From assembly GCF_019145375.1 (NCBI RefSeq), contig NZ_JAHSTX010000002.1, positions 686,001-750,000 on the forward strand: a stretch of 64,000 nt of DNA, read 5' to 3'. A model generated the notes under the pieces. That model was given only the letters and a program-made list of their open reading frames with translations, had not been told where the DNA came from and did not search any database. Source of the DNA: Pseudomonas triticicola. GTDB lineage: Bacteria; Pseudomonadota; Gammaproteobacteria; Pseudomonadales; Pseudomonadaceae. The translations under genes were made by a program, and so were the position numbers. Below, in pieces: positions 7,680 to 17,832 of the stretch (the first letter of the stretch is position 1; the number at the start of each line of letters is the position of its first letter).

Positions 7680-9599
7680 TCAGTCTGGCCCATCTCCCAA
7701 CTCCGGCGCCAGCATCCTCGTCCTCTCCGCCCCATTCGAGTTGTGCTGAACAATCTCGCTCGGCTGCCCCTGTTCATTGAAAAACACCTGTCCGATCCCC
7801 GCCGAATTCCACAGCCGTTCCCCGGCCTCGGCATGTTCCGGCGTATACGGGACGATGCGCATCAAGCGGCGTTTGGTGAACCAGTTCAATGGCGAGCGCG
7901 GAGAGTAGAGCCAGCGGTTGAGGCGGTCGAACCATTCCAGCAGCGTTGGCGGGAATTCGTTCTTGATGCCGCTGCTGGTGATCTGCCAGATCCGTGGGCC
8001 GGCCTTGCGGTGGCGGATCAGGACTTCGTAGACGAAGGAATAATGCACATCGCCGGACAGTACCACGTAGTTTCCGGGTGTGCGCGAGTGTCGGAAAATG
8101 TTCAGGATCACCTGTGCCGCGCCGCGATGGGCCATCCAGTTTTCTGCGTCGACCAGCAGCGGATAACCGCACCAGCTGAACACCTTCTGCACGGTTTCAA
8201 TCAGCTTCACGCCGAAGATCGGCGCCGGCGACACGATGATCGCCGAAGGGTGATCGAGCAGTTCCTGTTGCAGTTCGCTCAAGGCCTCCCAGTCGAGCAG
8301 GCCCGATGGTTGCTTGAGCGCCATCTCGCTGCGCCAGCGCCTGGTGCGCGTGTCGATCACCACCAGTGCCGGAGTGCTCGGCAGCACGAAATGCCACTGC
8401 TGAAAACGCAGCAACTGATCAATCAGATCGTCCTGCACCGGCATGTCCAGATAGCCGTCATCACCGCTGGCGCTCAGTTGCGCGGTCTGCTCCAGTACGT
8501 CCTTGAAGGCATCCGGATTGTTGCCCCAGCCCTGACACAACAGATAAGCAATCAGCGCGTTGCCGATGATGCGCTTGGAGAACGGATGGCCGTAGGCGGT
8601 TTCCTCCCACTGCGCAGAAAGATTCCAGTCATCGGTGATGTCGTGGTCATCGAAAATCATCAGGCTCGGTAGATGCACCAGCGCCCGCGCGACGTTGCCC
8701 AAGCCCGCCTTGAAGGTATCGATGCGCGTCTGCTCGAGGTTGTAGCGCTTGCGGCGTTCCGGCGTCAGCGTCGGCGCGCTCGGATTGATCAGCGACCACG
8801 GCGTCGGCGACCACACCAGCATGTACATGGCCATGACTTCGGCGAATGTCACCAGGTGATTGTCGGCGCTGCTGCTGGTGAAAATCGGCTTACGCGCGCC
8901 ACCGAAAAATCGCTCGCGCAAGGTCTCGTTGCTCTCCAGCGCCGGTAACAAATCCGCACGGTGGTAGTAGCTGGCCGGGTGCTCATAGAGCTTGGCGCTG
9001 TCGCTGACCACGGCACCGTCAAGGTGCTCATCGAACAGACCCAGACGCTCGATCAAGGCATGAATCGCCCGCAGCATCGGCCCGGCGACGTCGTCGGCAT
9101 AGACCTGATCACCACTCATCATCAGCAGCGCCGGGCGCCGTTGCGCATCGGTTTCGTCGGCCAGCAATTGATCGACGCAGAGCAAACCATCGGTTGCCGG
9201 ATGATGCGGCTTGCGGCAGGAACCGTGGAGCAATTGCTCGATCCGCGAACGCACGACGAGGTTCGCGCAGGTGGCACCGGGATAAAGCAGGTGCGGTGCC
9301 CACTCAGCCATACCGATGGCGTCATCGATCAGCAGGTCGTAATCGATAAACGTGTCGCAGGGCAGGGTGCTTTCGAGTTGAACGTCGATCAGATGCACGA
9401 ACGCATGACGGCCTACGGCAATGACCGTGCATTTCTCTGAGTCGAGCGGAATATCTCCTACACCTTGCAGGCGCAAGGTCAGCGTCAGTTCACGCGAGCC
9501 CACCAGCCACAGCACCACGCGCGTCGGCTCCAGCCGCCGCAGCAACGGGCCGGCCAGTACAGGAGGCAGCGAGTTAAGGTCATCGGGTGTTGAAAACAT
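7680..9599 (-). CDS. PhoD-like metallophosphatase
   Basis: About 639 residues. The metal-site motifs of the PhoD/purple-acid-like phosphatase group are in order: LLMMSGDQVYADDV (near 160), IFDDHDITDDW (near 315) and VVLSGDVHYSFVYE (near 540). No Tat or Sec signal is visible, unlike classic secreted PhoD, so it is probably cytoplasmic. The N-terminal 100 residues form the extra beta domain common in these large bacterial versions. ATG 9599 is used instead of a TTG three codons upstream. Substrate unknown; phosphodiester or phosphomonoester hydrolysis is expected. Confidence 0.85.
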   Translation of the reverse strand: MFSTPDDLNSLPPVLAGPLLRRLEPTRVVLWLVGSRELTLTLRLQGVGDIPLDSEKCTVIAVGRHAFVHLIDVQLESTLPCDTFIDYDLLIDDAIGMAEWAPHLLYPGATCANLVVRSRIEQLLHGSCRKPHHPATDGLLCVDQLLADETDAQRRPALLMMSGDQVYADDVAGPMLRAIHALIERLGLFDEHLDGAVVSDSAKLYEHPASYYHRADLLPALESNETLRERFFGGARKPIFTSSSADNHLVTFAEVMAMYMLVWSPTPWSLINPSAPTLTPERRKRYNLEQTRIDTFKAGLGNVARALVHLPSLMIFDDHDITDDWNLSAQWEETAYGHPFSKRIIGNALIAYLLCQGWGNNPDAFKDVLEQTAQLSASGDDGYLDMPVQDDLIDQLLRFQQWHFVLPSTPALVVIDTRTRRWRSEMALKQPSGLLDWEALSELQQELLDHPSAIIVSPAPIFGVKLIETVQKVFSWCGYPLLVDAENWMAHRGAAQVILNIFRHSRTPGNYVVLSGDVHYSFVYEVLIRHRKAGPRIWQITSSGIKNEFPPTLLEWFDRLNRWLYSPRSPLNWFTKRRLMRIVPYTPEHAEAGERLWNSAGIGQVFFNEQGQPSEIVQHNSNGAERTRMLAPELGDGPD

Positions 9600-9670
9600 C
9601 GAGGGCAAAGCTCAAGGCGCACAGGCCGGCGATGATAGCGCAGCCGGCGCCTTGATCCCTTAAATCAGCC

Positions 9671-10408
9671 TTAAGAGTCGGCTTTTTGCAGTTTCAGCGC
9701 CAGCAAACGCCATTCACCGGCCGTTGCATCAACCCGTGGCAGCTCTTGTACAGAACAATCGAAACGGTAGGTGACATCGTCGCCATTCATGTTGCGCGCA
9801 GTGACGCTGTTGCTGAAGCTGTAGACCTGATCCTTGAAGCGATGGCTGACCAGCGCTTTGCTGTCGGCAAAACGCGCCGACGCGGGATAGCGCAGGGTGC
9901 TGGTGACAAACGGGCTGCACATGACATACGCGATCATCGACTTGTCGGCCTGTGCGTCGCCGCGCAACTTCTTGTTCAGTGCAGCCAGGGCCATGCGACC
10001 CTCGTAGTCGCTTTGATTCAGCACGGTCTGTACCGGCATCGATTTCGGCGACCGGCTGGCGTAATTCGGCAGCAGTGCGGAGTCGGCGGGAGAAGGCTTG
10101 TCGTCCGCCTCGATGGCAGCAAAAGCCGGCGCATCTTTCAGCTCGGTGACGGGCGTGACTGCCTCGGCTTCAGGCAACACAGAGGTCGACTCGACGACTG
10201 GCGTGTTTTCCGCCTGCGCCGCCTCGCGATCGAACGACGAAGGAAACAGCGAAAAGGTGATCGACAACATCACCAGCCCGACAATGAACCCACCCGCCGC
10301 GCCAACGATGTTGCCGTAGAAAATATTCCAGCTGCCGCGGTTCTTCACCACCCAGCGCCACATGAAACCCCAGACAGCGACGAACGCCAGAAAACGCAGA
10401 AACTCCAT
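9671..10408 (-). CDS. Two-helix membrane protein with soluble C-terminal domain
   Basis: 245 residues. Two hydrophobic helices (about 3-18 and 33-54) flank a conserved loop WRWVVKNRGSWNIFYGNIVGA. A Pro/Thr/Ala-rich linker (80-130) leads to a domain of about 100 residues (KSMIAYVMCSPFVTSTLRYPASARFAD). Function unknown. The N-terminal 55 residues are clearly paralogous to those of the next gene (10509-10874), and a 19-bp repeat lies upstream of both. Confidence 0.7.
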   Translation of the reverse strand: MEFLRFLAFVAVWGFMWRWVVKNRGSWNIFYGNIVGAAGGFIVGLVMLSITFSLFPSSFDREAAQAENTPVVESTSVLPEAEAVTPVTELKDAPAFAAIEADDKPSPADSALLPNYASRSPKSMPVQTVLNQSDYEGRMALAALNKKLRGDAQADKSMIAYVMCSPFVTSTLRYPASARFADSKALVSHRFKDQVYSFSNSVTARNMNGDDVTYRFDCSVQELPRVDATAGEWRLLALKLQKADS

Positions 10409-10476
10409 TTGATCCTTTCCTTACCTTTCAACAATCCAAGCGCGGCGCGAGACGATCAGCAAGCCCCGACGATGCG

Positions 10477-10495
10477 CGGCAAGATAGCAAAATAG
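10477..10495 (-). repeat. 19-bp direct repeat, copy 1 (upstream element)
   Basis: CGGCAAGATAGCAAAATAG on the plus strand. The identical 19 bases recur at 10934-10952. This copy ends 69 bases before the start of the gene at 10408. Read on the minus strand it contains TATTTT and TATCTT, which could be -10 elements. Confidence 0.75.
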
Positions 10496-10508
10496 ACGCG
10501 CCGTCCGG

Positions 10509-10874
10509 CTACGGTTGCGGAAAATAATTCGCCGCCAGAAAAATCAACGTGATCATCCCGGCGGCAAAGCCACAGGCGCCCGCGAGCAGTTGACGTGCAA
10601 CCGGATGCGCCGGCTGACGACGCTTGGCGATCCACAACCACACACCCGCCAGAACGCCCGCGCTGGTCATGAACACCACCAGGCTGTTATGCAGCCCCGG
10701 CGCTGCCATGGTGGTGCCGAACAGCCCGTCATAAAGCAGTGTGAAGACAATGCCCGCGACCACAGCGCTGCCCGCTCCGGCAAGGTTCGCCATCAACAAA
10801 TTCCACTGCCCGCGCTGTCGCACTACCCAGAACCACATTGCAGCCATGACTACTAAACACAACACAGCATCCAT
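10509..10874 (-). CDS. Small membrane protein, paralogue of the neighbouring gene
   Basis: 121 residues, three to four hydrophobic segments (2-15, 32-50, 60-80, 95-118). The opening WFWVVRQRGQWNLLMANLAGAGSAVVAG aligns with the start of the protein encoded at 9671-10408, keeping W-V-V-x-x-R-G-x-W-N and G-A. The ATG at 10874 is chosen because AGGAAAG precedes it; a longer upstream frame has no such site. Role unknown. Confidence 0.7.
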   Translation of the reverse strand: MDAVLCLVVMAAMWFWVVRQRGQWNLLMANLAGAGSAVVAGIVFTLLYDGLFGTTMAAPGLHNSLVVFMTSAGVLAGVWLWIAKRRQPAHPVARQLLAGACGFAAGMITLIFLAANYFPQP

Positions 10875-10933
10875 CGGATTTCTTTCCTGGCTACGAGACA
10901 GAGGCGGCAACTTGCTCGCCTGTAGAGAGTGGA

Positions 10934-10952
10934 CGGCAAGATAGCAAAATAG
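10934..10952 (-). repeat. 19-bp direct repeat, copy 2 (upstream element)
   Basis: The same 19 bases as at 10477-10495, located 60 bases upstream of the second paralogous membrane protein start. Conservation beyond the coding region suggests a shared promoter or operator. Confidence 0.75.
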
Positions 10953-10989
10953 TAGCGTCGCGCCATGCCTTCTCTGTAATGGACTACCC

Positions 10990-11739
10990 ATGTTTTCCAC
11001 AACCCGTTTGCTGCAACTGCTCGGCGCTCTCACCCTTGCCGTCTCCATTACCCCAGCCTTCTGCTTCGCAAAAGAACACCCGCAAGCCAGCTGGAATTAC
11101 TACCTCGCCAATTGCCAGCGGATGCAGGAGACAATCGCCGACGTCCAGAGCGGTCGCGTTTCCGCTGCCTATGCACTAACGTCCGGCCTGCAAGACAGCC
11201 TCGCCTCCATGAACGAGCGCCGCCTTAACCTGCTCCCGCAACACCTCGACTCCAGCGAGTACGCCCACTGCGAAAACGTCGCCGCCCACGCCGAGGCAAC
11301 CCTGGCCCAAGGCAAAGCCGAGTTCGCCGCGCAAATGCAACGCGGTGTGGAGGAGGGCAGAATTGCGCACCAGAACTCCCTCGCCTACCAACGCGCCCGT
11401 TCCCTCGGCTACAGCGACGTCGGCGACATCTCTTTCCTGAAACTGCACGAAGACACCGACGGCGAAGCCCGCCTGAAAACCATGCTCATCACCGTCGACG
11501 AAATCTGCGGCCAATACTTCCGCGCCACGCAATATGTGAAGCCGTATGTGATCTACACCGTGCGCCCGTCGGATGGCGGCTGTGGCGAAGTGAAGCGTGT
11601 GGCGATAGTTGGCGGAGGGCAACCAGAGAAGGGCGACTACATTGATCCCAATGGCGAATTTCAATACATGGGCTGGAAACAACTGGTTGGCGCTGACGGC
11701 TTCCCAACGGATATTCGAGTACTGAAAGCGCGTCGCTGA
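10990..11739 (+). CDS. Exported protein of unknown function
   Basis: 249 residues with a Sec signal peptide (MFSTTRLLQLLGALTLAVSITPAFC, cut near residue 25-27). The mature part has a helical, charged region (QASWNYYLANCQRMQETI through VEEGRIAHQNSL), then a beta-rich C-terminal half with several Cys and an FQYMGWKQLVGADGFPTD segment. I do not recognise the family. It is divergent from the membrane-protein pair, and the 19-bp repeat lies in the shared upstream region. Confidence 0.65.
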   Translation: MFSTTRLLQLLGALTLAVSITPAFCFAKEHPQASWNYYLANCQRMQETIADVQSGRVSAAYALTSGLQDSLASMNERRLNLLPQHLDSSEYAHCENVAAHAEATLAQGKAEFAAQMQRGVEEGRIAHQNSLAYQRARSLGYSDVGDISFLKLHEDTDGEARLKTMLITVDEICGQYFRATQYVKPYVIYTVRPSDGGCGEVKRVAIVGGGQPEKGDYIDPNGEFQYMGWKQLVGADGFPTDIRVLKARR

Positions 11740-11774
11740 TCGGACGAGATAGCGGCATGGCTGTAGCGCGGCAC

Positions 11775-12104
11775 TCAAAGAATGTCGCGCAAATACCCCT
11801 TCAGCGCGAGCAGCGGCTGACCCAGTTGCTCCACCGATCGCGCCTGAGCCAACTCCGCCGACAACTTGCGCAACTCCCGCCCCAACGGCTTCTCGACCCC
11901 GCCCAAAGCATCCAGCGCCAGGTTCAGGCATTCGTTCATCTTGAACTGAATGGCCTCGACATCGCCGCGTTTCACCAGTAACTCGAAGACGTCTTTCTGA
12001 TAATCGCCCATGACCATGTCATCGCGCAGGATCGGGCTCAGGCCTTCTTCTTCGTAGGCAAGTTTGAGGGAGAAGAGGGCGACGGTTTCCAGTGAGGTTT
12101 CCAT
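11775..12104 (-). CDS. Small acidic protein of unknown function
   Basis: 109 residues from ATG 12104; the longer frame to 12143 would need a TTG start. It is helical, soluble and acidic at the start (METSLETVALFSLKLAYEEEGL), with a repeated Leu pattern in the C-terminal half (LRKLSAELAQARSVEQLGQPLLALKG in part). No motif recognised. It is convergent with the exported protein gene. Confidence 0.55.
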   Translation of the reverse strand: METSLETVALFSLKLAYEEEGLSPILRDDMVMGDYQKDVFELLVKRGDVEAIQFKMNECLNLALDALGGVEKPLGRELRKLSAELAQARSVEQLGQPLLALKGYLRDIL

Positions 12105-12313
12105 GGGGATGTCTGTCAGTGAAGGTGGAAGGTTTGAAACCAATGCGCGAAACGCCAGAGGAGCTTTGCCGTGCGGGCGTGATTATACGGGCGGGGATCG
12201 CAGTCGAGGCAACCAGCAATCGGGCATCTAAACCCAAGAGCTCGCGCCGCATTGACATCCACTTTGATACGACGCTTTGATTACAAACACTGAACATCAG
12301 CGGAGTGACCATC

Positions 12314-12544
12314 ATGGAATACGACATGAAACTGATCGACGACGCCGTCCTTGCTCTCCTGGCAGCCTATAGCTCCGACGCCGGCAATGCGTGGAAGGGC
12401 TATGACTTCGAGATCATGAACCGCTTGCACGAACAGGGTTTGATCAGTAATCCGGTGAACCGGAACAAATCGATATGGTTGACGGAGGAAGGGTTGGAGC
12501 GGGGGCGGGAGATTGCTGGGCGGATGTTTGGGGCTAAGGAATAG
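12314..12544 (+). CDS. DUF6429-like small protein
   Basis: 76 residues from ATG 12314, which has GGAG 8 bases upstream (a GTG at 12305 is in frame). The pattern MEYD...IDDAVLALL...AWKGYDFEIMNRLHEQGLI...NKSIWLTEEGLERG fits the DUF6429 family: a compact winged-helix-like fold with no assigned role. Confidence 0.65.
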   Translation: MEYDMKLIDDAVLALLAAYSSDAGNAWKGYDFEIMNRLHEQGLISNPVNRNKSIWLTEEGLERGREIAGRMFGAKE

Positions 12545-12589
12545 GTTGGGCAAGCGCCCGATTCTGGACTTGAGCTGTTGCTCGGTAAG

Positions 12590-13072
12590 ATGACATCAGT
12601 TTTGGCCATGACTCGCCATGGCGATATGCATACGATTGTCGTCGGTGCGGTTACATGCAGATCTGCAGACGAAACGGTAGCGAGTTACTGGATAAGGAAT
12701 CGGAGGATTTTTGCATTGGGACATCTTCTGAGTGAACCACAACTGACCAAGGTCAGAGATGCCTTATCAGAGCCTTTCAATCATTTCCCCACTGATTACG
12801 ACTACGTCGTTCGACAGCTCGAGGGCCTTGAGCCAGCGGTGCTCTACAAGATTTTTTACTCAGAAGTAGCACCAGTTTGCTTCACAAACATTGCTGCAGT
12901 TCTGCCCACTGTATGGACTGGGTTCGACCCTGATTGGCTCAGATCCGAGATAGAGGAGAGGCTCGCGGCGCGACGGCGCAATTGGTTTCGCAGGCAGTAC
13001 GACAGATTATTGGTGCGTTGGTTGGAGTACAACTATGACTACATGTGGAAAGAGATAGCGTCCAGGCTATAA
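12590..13072 (+). CDS. DUF7079-like protein
   Basis: About 160 residues. The core KVRDALSEPFNHFPTDYDYVVRQL and IFYSEVAPVCFTNIAAVLPTVWTGFDPDWL follows the pattern I associate with DUF7079 proteins (ALSxxFxxxxxDY...EVAPVxxxN...GFDxDWL). The start is uncertain: ATGs at 12590 and 12608 and a TTG at 12578 are possible. Codons such as ATA and AGG and the AT-rich third positions differ from the core genes. It lies just before the PAAR cluster. Family assignment is from memory. Confidence 0.55.
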   Translation: MTSVLAMTRHGDMHTIVVGAVTCRSADETVASYWIRNRRIFALGHLLSEPQLTKVRDALSEPFNHFPTDYDYVVRQLEGLEPAVLYKIFYSEVAPVCFTNIAAVLPTVWTGFDPDWLRSEIEERLAARRRNWFRRQYDRLLVRWLEYNYDYMWKEIASRL

Positions 13073-13238
13073 GGCCGGATTTACGAGTTAGGTGGAACAC
13101 ATTTGGTGTCCCGCGATTGGTGATCTGGCTAGAGTATCTTTGGTGTCAGCGATCCGGTGATTCCTACCTAGGTCGAGACTGAGATGGCCGAGTCTGATAA
13201 GTTCTGCGTTCCCAGGCGATCATGACAAGGAGTCAATA

Positions 13239-13778
13239 ATGCCAAAGCCCGCAGCACGTTTAACCGATCCCACCAGTTGCCCAATGCCAGGACATGGCGC
13301 CAAAGCCATCGCTTCAGGCTCTGCTGATGTTTTCTTCGATGGACTTGCTGCCGCTCGTAAAGGTGATACCTGCACATGCGGCAGCGCATTGGTTTCAGGT
13401 GTATCAGCGACCGTTTTTATCAATGGTAAAAACGCAGCTCTGGTTGATTCCGTTGGTACGCACGGTGACGTAGTAGTCGGCGGCTCCGGCACCGTAATCA
13501 TCGGGGATTCGCATACGCCTGTTCCGTTCGAGCCTCCACTTCCTCTTGCGATCCAGAAGACCTACGGCCAGGCCTTCAGCATCACCGACAGCGAAACGGG
13601 CACTCCGTTGGCTTTCCGTGACTTTGTGGCGACAGTCAACGGTGTAGAAACCACGGGCGTAACCGATGCCAATGGAATTGCTCACGTAAAAACACCGACT
13701 CCCGATGCGAAGATTTCACTGCACGTCATGTTCAGCGCTCCGGCTCGGACGCTCCATGAGCTGGCGGAGGGGGCTTGA
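13239..13778 (+). CDS. PAAR-domain T6SS spike protein with C-terminal extension
   Basis: 179 residues. Residues 1-95 carry the PAAR repeats and the Cys/His metal site (ARLTDPTSCPMPGHG, ARKGDTCTCGSALVSG, THGDVVVGGSGTVIIGDS). Residues 105-165 look like a small beta-sandwich or transthyretin-like extension (SDSETGTPLAFRDFVATVNG-type repeat). PAAR proteins cap the VgrG spike and load effectors. AAGGAG lies 7 bases before the ATG. The next gene starts inside its stop codon (TGATG), so the cargo is translated with it. No other T6SS gene is in the window. Confidence 0.88.
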   Translation: MPKPAARLTDPTSCPMPGHGAKAIASGSADVFFDGLAAARKGDTCTCGSALVSGVSATVFINGKNAALVDSVGTHGDVVVGGSGTVIIGDSHTPVPFEPPLPLAIQKTYGQAFSITDSETGTPLAFRDFVATVNGVETTGVTDANGIAHVKTPTPDAKISLHVMFSAPARTLHELAEGA

Positions 13779-14500
13779 TGACCAATCTATTCGCAACTCA
13801 AGCGACCGCCCAAGAAATCAAGCCCGGCGAGTTCATGTGTCCGATACCGATTACCGTCAATGATCGAGCGGCAACGCGTGAAGCGATCATCAAGAAGGTC
13901 CGTTCACTAAACACCACGTTCGTAGAGCGATCCTCGTGGGGAGCGGTGAAAGGCAAGCCGGATATGGTGATGGATTGGGATTACACCATGATCGCCCTGC
14001 ATCACGCCGGTCGAAGCCACAGCTGTACACCCGGTGTAGAGCAGATGCAGGAAATCCAGAAGGGGCACCTAAGCCAGAAATACGACGATATCGGCTACCA
14101 CTTCGGTATTGATTGCACCGGGCAAGTTTATGAGGGGCGCGACATACGCCTTCAAGGTTCGAGTGTCCTGAAATTCAATACAGGCCTGATTGGCATTGTT
14201 TTATTGGAAAACCTGACGACACCGGAGGAGGGCGGGGATTGGGTCGCCAAGGGCCGTGTTGCGCTTGATAGCCTCGGATACAGCACGACCAACGTGATAC
14301 CTGCTGCCCAAATCACTGCGCTGATGCATCTGATCGATGCGCTGAAGAGTGTGTTTGTGATCAAGCATTTTGGCGGGCATCGGGAATACCCAGGCCAAGC
14401 CTCTGAAGGCAAGATCTGTCCCGGAAACATCGGCATGGAGTTGGTCAGGAATCTCAGAGCAAAAACTCAACTACTCCCACCTCCGGCACCGCAAGAATGA
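13778..14500 (+). CDS. Peptidoglycan amidase T6SS effector (amidase_2/PGRP fold)
   Basis: 240 residues, no signal peptide. The T7-lysozyme/PGRP zinc amidase signature is complete: ALHHAG (His75/76), DIGYHFGIDCTGQVYEGRD (103-122), and GGHREYPGQASEGKICPGN with His201 and Cys214. It should cut the N-acetylmuramoyl-L-alanine bond of peptidoglycan in a rival's periplasm. Coupling to the PAAR gene (TGATG) and to a membrane-anchored downstream gene (ATGA) supports an effector role. The start is placed at ATG 13778, not the preceding TTG. Confidence 0.85.
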   Translation: MTNLFATQATAQEIKPGEFMCPIPITVNDRAATREAIIKKVRSLNTTFVERSSWGAVKGKPDMVMDWDYTMIALHHAGRSHSCTPGVEQMQEIQKGHLSQKYDDIGYHFGIDCTGQVYEGRDIRLQGSSVLKFNTGLIGIVLLENLTTPEEGGDWVAKGRVALDSLGYSTTNVIPAAQITALMHLIDALKSVFVIKHFGGHREYPGQASEGKICPGNIGMELVRNLRAKTQLLPPPAPQE

Positions 14501-14784
14501 AGAAGCTGATTGCCCTGATTGTTTTGGCTTTGGTGACTGTGCTTTACGTTGGGTATTACGAAGCGCTAGAAGACGGAGACATCGAAACCATCCTATTCAT
14601 CAAGAAGCATCCGACGTTTCAGATGGAGTTTTACAACATCCACGCCAATGACGGGGAGATTCGACAAGTCGAGCGACTCACGGAGCAGGAGCGTAAATGG
14701 ATCATTGACTACTGCAGGTATCGGCTTGGCATCGACACCGATCTGAAAACACAAAACGATGTTGAGATCTGCAGGAAAAAATAG
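14497..14784 (+). CDS. Candidate immunity protein for the amidase effector
   Basis: 95 residues. A Lys-Lys start and a hydrophobic helix (residues 3-21) place it in the inner membrane with a short, acidic periplasmic domain (EALEDGDIETILFIKK...). Overlap by four bases with the effector gene, export to the compartment where the amidase acts, and lack of any known enzyme motif all suggest an immunity protein. It is recognised by position only, not by family. Confidence 0.65.
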   Translation: MKKLIALIVLALVTVLYVGYYEALEDGDIETILFIKKHPTFQMEFYNIHANDGEIRQVERLTEQERKWIIDYCRYRLGIDTDLKTQNDVEICRKK

Positions 14785-14801
14785 CTTGTTGGGATAAAGA
14801 G

Positions 14802-14825
14802 AGGGCCTCTTCGCAGGCCTTTTCT
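14802..14825 (+). terminator. Rho-independent terminator of the PAAR-effector operon
   Basis: AGGGCCT and AGGCCTT pair (7 bp, one G-T) around a 6-base loop, followed by TTTCTC. It sits 17 bases after the immunity-like stop. Confidence 0.7.
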
Positions 14826-14829
14826 CATC

Positions 14830-14960
14830 GAGCGCTAATTGCTCAGCCTTATGCTTGGTTATCCATGCTTCCAGCGTCTCGGGATTGGCCTCCTTGGTGA
14901 GCCCAAGCCTAAGCGCCTCACATTGGCAAAAGCCGACCTCCACTTTCCTACGGACGAAAA
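14830..14960 (-). pseudogene. Protein-coding remnant beside tRNA-Leu
   Basis: The minus-strand frame encodes RRKVEVGFCQCEALRLG and TKEANPETLEAWITKHKAEQL, which reads like the end of a real, possibly phage-related protein. It has no proper start: upstream it runs into the terminator and tRNA gene, and downstream into sequence antisense to the immunity gene. I cannot name the parent gene. The position next to a tRNA is typical for mobile-element debris. Confidence 0.35.
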
Positions 14961-14989
14961 AAAAGGCCCTGCTTTCGCAAGACCTTTTT
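14957..14989 (-). terminator. Terminator of tRNA-Leu
   Basis: An imperfect inverted repeat (AAAAAGG...CCTTTTT with TGC/GCA at the top) follows the tRNA 3' end on the minus strand and ends in a run of eight T. Confidence 0.65.
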
Positions 14990-14997
14990 CTCTGTGT

Positions 14998-15082
14998 TGG
15001 TGCCCCGAGGGAGACTCGAACTCCCACTCCTTTCGAAAACGGATTTTGAATCCGCCGCGTCTACCAATTCCGCCATCAGGGC
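14998..15082 (-). tRNA. tRNA-Leu (anticodon CAA)
   Basis: An 85-nt tRNA with a 7-bp acceptor stem (GCCCTGA with TCGGGGC), discriminator A and an encoded CCA, D arm AATTGGTAGACG, anticodon loop TTCAAAA on a 5-bp stem, a long class II variable arm and TTCGAGT in the T loop. The anticodon is CAA (reads UUG). Confidence 0.95.
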
Positions 15083-15095
15083 TCAATGGCGGCGA

Positions 15096-15124
15096 AGTAT
15101 AGAGAGGTGATTACCGTTGGTCAA
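15096..15124 (-). promoter_or_regulatory. Sigma-70 promoter of tRNA-Leu
   Basis: On the minus strand, TTGACC (15119-15124), a 17-base spacer, and TATACT (15096-15101), 13 bases before the tRNA 5' end. Confidence 0.8.
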
Positions 15125-15134
15125 TCACGTTTCA

Positions 15135-15163
15135 TGGTCAATTTTCGATATTTCCGCTAGACT
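15135..15163 (+). promoter_or_regulatory. Possible sigma-70 promoter of queA
   Basis: TGGTCA (15135-15140), 17 bases, TAGACT (15158-15163), 27 bases before the queA ATG. Four of six -35 bases match the consensus. Confidence 0.4.
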
Positions 15164-15190
15164 TTCCGGCCCTGCTAGACGAACCCCATC

Positions 15191-17385
<2,195 letters not shown>

Positions 17386-17428
17386 GTTTTCTGACCCCAA
17401 GATTCAACATTTGCAACTGGAGTGCTAA

Positions 17429-17767
17429 ATGAGCTTTTTTATCTCTAACGCCATGGCTGACGCAGCTGCACCGGCTGCTGCAAGTCCAATGGGCGGCGGC
17501 TTCGAGTGGATTTTCCTGGTCGGCTTCCTGGTCATCTTCTACCTGATGATCTGGCGTCCACAGGCCAAGCGCGCCAAAGAGCAGAAGAACCTGCTGAGCA
17601 GCCTGCAGAAGGGCGACGAAGTCGTGACCACTGGCGGCATCGCCGGCAAGATCACCAAGGTTGCCGATGACTTCGTGGTTCTGGAAGTGTCCGACACCGT
17701 GGAAATGAAGTTCCAGAAAGGCGCCATCGCCGCCACGCTGCCAAAAGGCACGCTGAAAGCGATCTAA
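17429..17767 (+). CDS. yajC: Sec translocase accessory subunit YajC
   Basis: 112 residues with one membrane helix (FEWIFLVGFLVIFYLMIW, about 29-47) followed by RPQAKRAKEQ and the cytoplasmic beta domain LQKGDEVVTTGGIAGKITKV. It forms the SecDF-YajC complex that assists SecYEG; secD and secF follow directly. Confidence 0.96.
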   Translation: MSFFISNAMADAAAPAAASPMGGGFEWIFLVGFLVIFYLMIWRPQAKRAKEQKNLLSSLQKGDEVVTTGGIAGKITKVADDFVVLEVSDTVEMKFQKGAIAATLPKGTLKAI

Positions 17768-17791
17768 GAGCAACAACTTCTACTCAATCGA

Positions 17792-17812
17792 CGGGGCGCG
17801 CAAGGCGCCCCG
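17792..17812 (+). other. GC-rich hairpin between yajC and secD
   Basis: CGGGGCGC and GCGCCCCG form a perfect 8-bp stem with a 5-base loop. No T run follows, so it is more likely a processing or stability element than a terminator within the operon. Confidence 0.5.
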
Positions 17813-17832
17813 CGTTCATAACGGGCGGCGTG

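Noticed and set aside
17792..17812. Hairpin as the terminator of yajC
   Set aside because: No T run follows and secD belongs to the same conserved operon.
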